A stretch of 64,000 nucleotides of DNA from Craterostigma plantagineum (lineage: Eukaryota > Streptophyta > Magnoliopsida > Lamiales > Linderniaceae), in assembly GCA_027422505.1 (NCBI GenBank), contig JAPQWV010000012.1, positions 23,203,501 through 23,267,500 on the forward strand, read 5' to 3'. Positions 55,600-64,000 of the stretch are shown here, in pieces; within the stretch, counting starts at the first letter, position 1; each line of letters opens with the position of its first letter. The notes under the pieces were generated by a model. The model searched no databases. It worked only from the letters and a program-made list of their open reading frames with translations, and was not told the DNA's origin. Both the position numbers and the translations under genes were made by a program.

Positions 55600-58500
55600 C
55601 AGGCCCGTAGCTTAACGGAGGTCATTGAGGCGGACGCCTCGCGCCCAACTTCGGAAGGGGACCCAAAATTTTTTTATACCTATATATATTATGAAAAAAA
55701 TATTATAGTTAAAACACAAAATAGATAAAAATGTTAAGTGACTAGTGGTATACTATATGGATGGGCTTGATGTTAACTAAATAAAGCCCAATCTTGTAAT
55801 TCTATTAAGGAAATCAGCCCAAACAAAATATATTAGAGCTTTTTATTAAGAAAAAAAAAAGCAAGAAACGTTTTCTCTAATTACTGATACAATATCCTTT
55901 GAAAAAAAAAATTACTGATACAATATCAAAAGGGAAGGGCTTCGTGGTGTCGCTATCTGTGGGACTAATCAGACATCAGTAGTGATTAAGGTATAAGGGG
56001 TGAGGGATAAAATCCGGTGCTTTAGACGGGTTTCGTCCTTCTCCTTATTTTATTCTTAGTTGTTTGGCAGCAAGCACAGTTAATTTATTTTTCTTTTTCG
56101 AAAATTGTTTTCCAATTTCTGGGGTTTAATAAGATAGTGCAACCAAAATTTAGGTTATTTATGATTTTGCAATCTCTATTGGAGTTTACTTCATTTAATT
56201 TAGTAGTTCATTCATGGGGTATTTGTATTAATTGTATTCGGCGACAAGTTTTTTACCATTTATTTTTATTGTTGTTAGGTACGAGAAACAAAAATCATAA
56301 ATGTCTACTACGTCGGGATCTTATAAGAGAAAAAAGAAAAGAAAGGCGGAAGCCTTAACTCAAAGTCAGGCGGGAGATGTAATGAAATACTTCAGTAAAA
56401 GTAGCACATTGGATAAGGATGAAGCGGCCGATGATTTGATTGTCGAAGAACCACATAATAAAAATGTGAATGAACAGGTACTCGAGGGTATTATGGAAGA
56501 GAATGAAGAGATTAATTTCGGAGAATCAAGTGAGCACCAACAAGATGAATTTCGAAACGAAGAAGAAGAACCGAACTCGAATTTTAATTTGGAGGATCCG
56601 GGGAATTGGAATAACGTCTCTCAGAAAGTTAGAGAATACTTAGTAGAAATGGATCCGAAAAGAGTGGAGGGTATTTCGTTTCCGAAAGACAACAACAATA
56701 GACATTTTGATTCGATTCATTTTACACGAGTAATGGCAAATGGCGAGGAAGTTGATAGAAAATGGCTCCGTTTCATTGGATCGAATCTTTTGTTTTTGTT
56801 GCAAATTGTTCAAGACTAGTGAAATGATGAGCAGAATGGGTAATCTTGGAGTTGATGGATATAAAGACTGCCGCAATATGCATCGAAGTCTTAAAAGGCA
56901 CGAAGCTAGTATGGATCATATGACTTGTATGGTTGCTTGGGTCGAATTAGAGAAAAGACTGAAGAAATGTAAAACAATTTATGAGGGTATGCAACTTCGT
57001 ATAAACAAAGAAAAACACCATTGGAGACAAGTGCTAACGAGGATAATCTCAATCGTGAAAGACTTGCTGGAAACAACTTGGCCTTTCGGGGAGACAATGA
57101 AAAGTTTTATGCTGCGAATAATGGGCTCTTTTTGCAAATGATAGAAATGGTTTCCGAGTTTGATCCGGTGATGGAAGAGCATGTCCGAAGATGTCAAGCA
57201 AAAGAATCTAAGTATACATATTTGAGTCCCCAGATTCAAAATAAATGGATATCGACATTGGCAAATGAAGTGAAAAGGGCGATAATTGCTAAAGTGAAGA
57301 AGGCAAAATATTTTTCAGATATACTTGACTGCACTTCAGATGCAAGTCATCAAGAGCAAATGTCTCTAGTGTTGCGATGCGTGGATGACTCTAAAGACAT
57401 ACCGAAAGTAGAAGAATATTGGATCGAGTTTCTAAAGGTAGATAACACGGCCTGTCATGGATTGACCAATGAACTTCTAGATGCGCTTATTAGACTTGAC
57501 ATTGATGATGTGGGAGGGCAAGGATATGATAATGGAGCTAACATGAGTGGAAGACATAAAGGCGTTAAAAAATGATTGCTTGAAGTAAATCCTAGAGCTT
57601 TCTATACACCGTGTGGTTGTCACAGTCTTAATTTGGCATTAGTTGATATGGTGGAATGTTGTGCTAAAGCTAAGTCTTTCTTTGGTGTTGTGCAACGTAT
57701 TTACACGTTCTCGTCCTCAACAAAGAGATGGAAACTTTTTAAAGATAAAGTGTCTTATTTAACTGTTAAACCGCTGTCCCACACCCGTTGTAAAGGCGAT
57801 CAAAGAGCAAGTTGTTGATATACGAGACGTTGTACTTGAGTTGGCAGAAGTTGCTGAAGATTCTAAAACGAAAAGTGAAGCTGAGGCCTTGGCATTATGT
57901 GATCTTGAGAACTTTGAGTTCTTGCTTGGAATGGCAATCTGGTATAAGTTGTTGCATGCAATAAATAAGTGAGTAAGTTTCTTCAATCAGAAGATATGGA
58001 TATCAATATTGCAATCAATCTCTTGCAAGGTCTAGTTGAGTTTCTAGATGACTATAAAGAAAATGGATTCGCTAGTGCAATTGAAGAAGCTACGGAGATG
58101 GCATCTGAGATGGGAATCGAGCCAAAATTTCGAGAAAGGCGCACTATTAGCCGAAAGAAACAAATTGATGAAAATGATAGTGGGAGTGTTGACATTGCAC
58201 AATCAGGTGAAGAATCTTTCAGAGTTGAATACTTTTTATTTATAGTTGATCAAGCTCGAACGTCACTCCAAGTTAGATTTGAGCAATTTAAACAATATCA
58301 AGAGATTTTCGGATTTTTGCTAACTTGGAAACATTGAGTGATTCGTCTGCTAGCTTAATGGAGTCTTGTAAGAAGCTTGAAAACTTCTTGAGTCATCATG
58401 GACGTTCAGACATCAGCGGCGATGAACTATGCTCAGAGTTAAAGGTTGTGAAATGCTATTTGAGAAATGAAAAGAGAACAGTTGATATTCTACGATATTT

Positions 58501-58951
58501 GGTGAAACTGGATGGTTTATTTCCAAATACGTTTATTGCTTATAAGATTTTGCTAAAGATACTTGTAACAGTCGCATCAGCAGAAAGGAGCTTTTCAAAG
58601 TTAAAGTTTATCAAAAATTATCTTCGGTCAACAATGTTACAAGATCGGTTGAATGGGCTAGCGATGTTGTCGATTGAAATGGAAATGGTCGGACAACTAG
58701 ATTATGCAGATTTGATCAATGTTTTTGCCTCTAAAACATCTAGGCGGGTAGTATTTATGTAATTAGCTTAAGTACTTTATCGAACATTCTACTATAAAAT
58801 ATTTATTTTTTCTGTATTTATTTTAGTTACATTTACGGAAATTTTCGCTATATTACACATATTGTTTTTGGAAAAATAAATTATTTAAAATGCTCAGGGG
58901 CCCAAAATTTGAGTTTCGCTTCAGGTTCGGGTTTCCTCAGCTACGGGCCTG
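55600..58951 (+). mobile_element. hAT element with transposase, 3.35 kb, perfect 8-bp TSD
   Basis: TIRs are CAGGCCCGTAGCTTAACGG and the complement of TTTCCTCAGCTACGGGCCTG (first 13 bases identical). The target-site duplication CAAACGGC occurs at 55592-55599 and 58952-58959. Subterminal 'acccaaaatttt' and 'cccaaaatttgag' are also inverted. The element carries a complete-length but broken transposase gene. It interrupts older transposon-derived sequence. Confidence 0.95.
56301..58762 (+). pseudogene. hAT transposase, ZMYM1/DUF4371 type, broken
   Basis: Starts MSTTSGSYKRKKKRK, a basic nuclear-localisation-like start, then an acidic region. VREYLVEMDPKRVEG and DRIFCFCCKLF form the TTF-type zinc-finger region. 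RGDNEKFYAANNGLFLQMIE and QEQMSLVLRCVDD belong to the DUF4371/DDE part with GYDNGANMSGRHKGVK. CGCHSLNLALVDMVE and TFSSSTKRWKLFKD follow. The hAT dimerisation domain FPNTFIAYKILLKILVTVAS ... ERSFSKLKFIKNYLRSTM closes the protein. Frames change at about 56800, 57050, 57780 and 58320, with a TGA at 57573-57575 and other stops. All domains are present, so decay is recent relative to loss of sequence. Confidence 0.9.
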
Positions 58952-58959
58952 CAAACGGC

Positions 58960-59839
58960 ATACATTTTACCAAATGTAGGCTTACTTGGACCAACTACTC
59001 CGACAGAGGCTTTCACTCCATTACGGCAATGACACCTCTCAACTTCATACCGTATATCCATTTGGCGAAATCGTGCTTGGAAGACATCCTATTGTACCAT
59101 GCAAGAGGTTTATGCTCAACGATTATTGGCTTCAAGATACAACAGAGCATGAATTGGAAACATTTAATTGGCACCAAATCATAGAACACTACAACAGTAG
59201 AAGATTATAAACGACTCGCAAAATAATAAAACACAGCACCATTAGAAACATCTGATATAGTAACGGCTCAGTAGATACTAGAACACAGTAGCATTTAACC
59301 CCGCATAATTATACATATTTCTCATCATGCCAATCAAAAACAAACACGGTACCTTCGCGGTTCAGTCCAAAAAAATCAGGAAATTGATAATGCGTTGCTG
59401 AGAAAATAAAAGAACATACACCAAGTGAATCAGACTGGTATACATCGGCTAAACATCCGAGCATAATTTGCGTGAAGCAAGCCAACCCCAAAATGCTCGT
59501 TTGCATTACGCCCAATCAACACAACTTGGATCCAACGCTGTAATTTTAAAAATTGAAACAGGTAGAAATTAGTCAAGAGCACCTGAAACAAACGAAAAAT
59601 ATCGGAGTTCGTCAGATTATAAACAGGAGGCCGCGCTGCTGTCTCGTTCTCTTCTCCGCGTTTGTGAATATGCTGAATGATGTGGGCTACCAATCCAGGG
59701 GTAAACTGGTCATTTCAAATGTATTGTATTGGGAAAAGATTAGTTTTATCTAGAAAATTGAACAATATTATTAGTCTCATCCAAATAATTGTAAATCTCA
59801 AGTGAACGGGATTATATAGTATTACAATCACTGATTAAA
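58960..59839. other. right flank of the hAT insertion, unassigned
   Basis: This would be contiguous with 55520-55591 before the hAT insertion, so it is likely part of the same older element. Weakly coding-like phrases exist on the plus strand (YPFGEIVLGRHPIVPCKRFM) but I do not recognise them. Confidence 0.35.
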
Positions 59840-60815
59840 ACTTAGGGACGAATTGTATTCAGGCCCCAAAGTTTGCAAATATAATTCAGACCCCTGTCAG
59901 AATTAATATAGTTTGAAGGACCAATTTTAGAATTTAACATAGAATAAAGGTTGACTGACGAAAATACCCTCATAAAAGAATAGTTATGAAGTGGTATCCA
60001 GCACGCATGAAGTGGTATCCAGCGCCACATAACAGGAAGCGGTACTGTAGATCCATGAGGTGGTACTGTAGACCCATGAAGTGGTACGGATGAACAGTGA
60101 AGTGGTACTGTAGACCCATGAAGTGGTACTGGTGAACAGTGAAGTGGTACGTTAGATCCATGAAGTGGTACTGAGGAACAGAGAAGTGGTACAACATTTG
60201 TAGACCCATGAAAATGGTACTGTTGACCAAGAAGAACTGGTACGGGAGACCCATGAAGTGGTACTGTTGACACAGAGAAGTGGTACAACATTTTGTAGAC
60301 CACATGAAGTGGTATTGTTGATCGGAGAAGTGGTACAGAAGAACTCTTATGTGTTTCTTGTGCAAATATTTACCCGATTTCTGCAGAAACACTTAAGAGT
60401 TCTGCTGTACCACTTATCCGTTCAACAGTACCACTTCATGGGTCTCCCGTACCAATTCTTCTCTGGTCAACAGTAACATTTCATGGGTCTAAAAATGTTG
60501 TACCGCTTCTGTTCATCAGTACCACTTCATGTATCTACAATACCACTTCACCGTTCACCAAGACCAATTCATGGGTCTACAGTACCACTTCACTGTTCAT
60601 CCGTACCACTTCATGGGTCTACAGTACCACTTCATGTACAGTGTATACCACTTCTTCATGGTTGAAGAAGGCGATGGCAAATCTGTGTAATTTCCGCAAC
60701 AGACAGGGGCAAATGCGTCATTTTTCTCAAAATTGGTCCTTAACTTTAAAACCAAACTTTAAATATATCTCTAACCCTATTTTAAACACATTGGGTCCTA
60801 AATCCTAACTATGGA
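59840..60815. mobile_element. large foldback, GTACCACTTCATG family, expanded copy C
   Basis: The left half (59985-60340) has about 16 imperfect ~21-bp units in the orientation gaagtggtac...catgaa. The right half (60405-60655) has about 12 in the opposite orientation, such as gtaccacttcatgggtctac. The outer flanks are also inverted: ttagggacgaattgt and 'ggaccaattttag' on the left, 'aaattggtcct' and 'gggtcctaaatcctaa' on the right. 'gacccctgtcagaatta' matches the end phrases of copies A and B. No coding capacity. Confidence 0.85.
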
Positions 60816-61447
60816 AACTATGCCTGACATGTAATTACCTCTAAAACTTATCCTATCTTATCTTGTCTAGCATACTAAACGTTGCGAGGCATATAACGAT
60901 TTCCAAATAGTTATATGTATATATGATAGATAAAATAATTAATGATACTGTTGTAGTTGGACATCCGTAAGTCAATCAGTGTGATGTCTACTAACTTTAA
61001 TTCTAATTTATAGGTTTGTTTCTTTCGTCAACTTGCATGACAGAATAGAAATATGTGAAGTTTGATGTTGCTAACGCATAATGTGATGTGTATATATACA
61101 TATATATCATATCCTTACATTTTTACATGGACCAATTTATCATTAATTTTGCGGACACGGTTTCAAACTTTAGAATAAACTGGTATGTACTAGAAGGGTC
61201 CTCCCTTTGACATTATCATTGAAATTTTAATTGTTTGTGGTCTATAAATTTTACTTAAGAACTTGTATTTCTTTTTTGTTACTTTCTTACAATTATACTC
61301 CTCCACTTTCACTATTTATGTGGACTTACAACAGTAAGTATATATAGGTAAAGAGAGTAGTTTGATTGATAGCTGAAATAGTCTCATAATTAACCTTAAG
61401 ATTCAGTATCACTTCAATTTTTTGTGGATAACTCAACAAAAAAGGAA

Positions 61448-61479
<32 letters not shown>

Positions 61480-63094
61480 GAATATAATTTTTGATCCATA
61501 CTGTTATCATGTCGAAGGTGCGTTAGAAGCATGTAGAAAACAAAAGATGAGTCAAACAATAAAATAATAATGACCACTAACATATAAAAATACCAATTAT
61601 GTTCAACTTGCCAAATTGCACGCTAGGAAAATTGGAAGATAATACGTATATCCAAAAGTAACTAATCACTTTTCCTTTTAGGCCTTTTATTTGAATTTGG
61701 AAAGATAAAAAAATCTACACGATAACTTCTGTAGTATGGGCATCATATATATCTTCGAATTAACTTCCAAAAAACACGAGCCATTAATACTGTTCTTTAT
61801 GTAGTATCCATACATGTAACAAATCAAAATATATGTTATGATTGGTACAAATTTGAACCATAACTTTTTAGCAATCTTCACTGTAGCATTCTACAATATA
61901 TATTATTTAAAAGTCAATATTGCTCAACAGCTATACATATATATATACTCACTTGCGGCTTATATTATGGCATATTATTGCTTGTGGTGTGTTTTCTTTT
62001 TATATTATTTGTCTTTGTTCGCGGATTTTATTATATTAATTTCAAGTGTTTGCTACGGAGATGGATATCTCCGAGCAAGAGTTCACTAATTGTATTAACT
62101 TTCGATTTTGACTCATATTTATAATTACAAATACATGTCATCACTAACTTGTTGATAATAAGTCGAAATCCAACTAGGTCATTGAATATATAATGGGACA
62201 ATTTTGAGTATTCTACTTAAATATGGAGTATAATTTTATATTCATGGAATAGTGGAAATACGATCTCTATAACGTCCAAGTGCCTTTCGCCAAAATTTTC
62301 TTCTTATTTTTAATAATTCCTAAATACTTACAAAAGGTGGCACTATGAAACCAAAGAAAGAAACAATTACGACTACACATAATTACAACTTGGGAGTTTC
62401 CAAATCGAAAGACAAGTTTTATTTTTAATAACAAAGCAAATAGGCTGCTTAACGTGATTTACAAAGTTCACATTTGTCATCAATGCATTTACTTTATTCC
62501 ATTTTTGTCTCTCTCTATATTTATGGTATTGTTTTAGCCGAAATGGCACCTTGTTAATATATTGTATCATCGAATCATGCAGTTAATAACGAGTCATCAC
62601 GTGATTTTTGTCAATATCTACTTCTCTAATATGAGATATAATATAAATAAAACAAGTTAATCAGGCATTGATTGGTCGATCTAGTCTCGAAATTCACGGC
62701 AATGCCACATTACCAAGAACAAGAAAGCACACCACCATTATTTCGAAATGTGTATTATATTAATCATATTGTGACTACATATAATAGGGTTACAGTGCAT
62801 GAAAATAAGCGACTATATACGGGACCATTTTATTTTTATTTGGTTTTTTATATATTGGCATCACATGCTTTTCCCACGCCTTTATGGAGCTTGCGAATTA
62901 TTCTTAACTTCGTTTTGATAAAGAGATTTTATTTTATTATAATTAATTTATGCCCTAGATATAAATAAAAGACATTCTTTTCTTCTATACAAAACCCCTA
63001 TTACAGTTATTACATTAATGCAATAATATAATAATTAACAAATAAAGCGAGCAGCTTTTCAAGCTAAAAAACATCGACAGAAACGCCGCCGTCA
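60816..63094. other. 2.3 kb AT-rich intergenic region
   Basis: Contains a (TA)n run at about 61447-61476 and short ORFs without recognisable similarity. The last part is the 3' flank of the WD40 gene. Confidence 0.5.
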
Positions 63095-64000
63095 TCACAC
63101 CTCAACCCGCCATACGGTGACGTCACCGTCAAACCCGCCGCTGAACACCTTCACCACACATCCTCCGCCGTCTCTGTCGTCTTTCTCGGCCGCAGCCACC
63201 AGCGACCTCACCGGCGCCGCCCTCATCCCGTCCAAAACCGCCAAGCAACAGTACCTCCGCCGCCCATCATCCTCGCCGTCGGCCCTCCTCCAAATCCTCA
63301 CCGTTCGATCCGCCGACCCACTCATCAGCAAATCGCAGACGTTGATCAGACAAAGGATAGCCTTCGAATGTCCCCTCAAAGCGCCGGCGAGCGCCATATG
63401 GTTAGCGCTGTCTTCCTTTTCCCAGACCAAAATTGACCGATCGCACGACCCGGAAAAAAGAACCGACCCGCCGCCGGTCAGCGCCAAGGCGTTCACCGCC
63501 GACTTGTGCTTCTCTAAAGTCGCTATCAGCTCGTATTTCCGGCGAGATTCGTCCATTCTCCACGCTTTTATCTTCTTGTCCGCCGAGCCTGTGTAAACCG
63601 TTCCATCTTCCGACGAAACGACGGCGTTTATTGCGTCGTCGTGCGCTCCTCCCACAGATTGCAGACAGCGAAAACTGTTCTTCTTACCAATATCCCACAC
63701 TTTGATGCTTCTGTCCCAAGAGACAGAAATCAGACAATCGCCGGAAAAGACCAGCCCTGAAACGGCGTCGTTGTGTTCGATCCATAGCTTCTTCTTATGC
63801 CGGCGAACTCTGACGTAGTTCTGAGGTAGAACGAATCTGAGGAGGCGATCTTCTAAAGTGGGCAGCGTGGCAATTAGCTTGTGACTCTTTCCGTCGGCGG
63901 CGGCGGCCAGTTTCGTCCATACCCTTATCTTACAGTCTTGATGGGATGTAAAAATTTTGCCGCCGTGAAAAGCTACCGACTTCACCGAGCCCGCCGAGGG
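63095..64000 (-). CDS. JGB: JINGUBANG-like WD40 repeat protein, partial (5' end outside window)
   Basis: The open frame runs from the right edge to TGA at 63097-63095 without introns; the N-terminus lies beyond 64000. It matches JINGUBANG-type proteins: SVAFHGGKIFTSHQDCKIRV, ATLPTLEDRLLRFVLPQNYV, VRRHKKKLWIEHNDAVSGL, then WD repeats with SWDRSIKVWD, GTVYTGSADKKIKAW, ATLEKHKSAVNALAL, GSCDRSILVWEK, GSADRTVRIWRR and a final GGFDGDVTVWRVEV. At least six blades are visible; together with the missing part a seven-bladed propeller is expected. In Arabidopsis JGB limits pollen germination by binding TCP4; whether this paralog does so is unknown. Single-exon structure and GC-rich coding sequence are typical of the family. 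Confidence 0.9.
   Translation of the reverse strand, partial: PSAGSVKSVAFHGGKIFTSHQDCKIRVWTKLAAAADGKSHKLIATLPTLEDRLLRFVLPQNYVRVRRHKKKLWIEHNDAVSGLVFSGDCLISVSWDRSIKVWDIGKKNSFRCLQSVGGAHDDAINAVVSSEDGTVYTGSADKKIKAWRMDESRRKYELIATLEKHKSAVNALALTGGGSVLFSGSCDRSILVWEKEDSANHMALAGALRGHSKAILCLINVCDLLMSGSADRTVRIWRRADGEDDGRRRYCCLAVLDGMRAAPVRSLVAAAEKDDRDGGGCVVKVFSGGFDGDVTVWRVEV

Noticed and set aside
59842..60392. 150-codon and 140-codon minus-strand ORFs with repeated residues
   Set aside because: They are translations of the 21-bp minisatellite units, a multiple of 3, so frames stay open by periodicity alone.
1..64000. CRISPR-like or prokaryotic systems
   Set aside because: Repeats are direct tandem arrays, LTRs or inverted repeats without unique equal-length spacers, and the genes are intron-containing plant genes.

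Overview
This is nuclear DNA from a flowering plant, most likely a eudicot. Host genes have plant intron/exon structure and include plant-specific families: an NPH3-type BTB protein, a JINGUBANG-like WD40 protein, a chloroplast SufE-like protein, a plant O-fucosyltransferase and a small serine-rich protein. More than half of the window is transposon-derived. No prokaryotic, organellar, tRNA, rRNA or CRISPR feature was seen.

Layout. 1-5 kb is the 3' part of an Athila-type Gypsy retrotransposon: a broken ORF, polypurine tract and 3' LTR. 5-10.3 kb is a nest of small DNA transposons and LTR remnants, several with intact target-site duplications. 10.3-13.0 kb (minus) is an intron-containing but frameshifted PRS4 pseudogene. 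13.67-14.08 kb (minus) is a two-exon gene for a ~90-residue secreted peptide that I do not recognise. 15.1-16.8 kb is MAK16. 18.6-18.9 kb encodes a small serine-rich protein. 19.3-23.9 kb is a complete Copia element. 24.4-27.3 kb (minus) is an NPH3-family gene. 27.3-33.6 kb is AT-rich intergenic DNA with a TRIM-like element and a hAT MITE. 33.9-36.4 kb is the U2 snRNP factor SF3A1. 37.2-38.0 kb (minus) is an eIF4B fragment. 38.7-39.3 kb is an LTR-like piece and a long hairpin. 39.3-44.2 kb is a second, very young Copia element. 45.0-45.6 kb (minus) is SUFE2. 45.7-47.3 kb holds two MITE-type elements. 47.6-51.2 kb (minus) is an 11-exon O-fucosyltransferase whose expected start codon reads ACG. 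52.3-55.5 kb is PIF/Harbinger debris, split from its right flank by a 3.35-kb hAT element at 55.6-58.95 kb. 59.8-60.8 kb is a large foldback built of ~21-bp minisatellite units. The window ends inside a JINGUBANG-like gene (minus).

The host genes do not form an operon-like or metabolic cluster. They are ordinary housekeeping and signalling genes separated by transposons. The most notable points are the unannotated secreted-peptide gene; the fully traceable PRS4 pseudogene, with a tandem array copying its 5' splice site; a foldback family sharing GTACCACTTCATG-type units at three places; the ACG start of the O-fucosyltransferase; and a Copia copy with 251/252 identical LTR bases but a disabled polyprotein. 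Exon boundaries, target-site duplications and repeats were read by eye. Family assignments rest on remembered family motifs, not on database searches.
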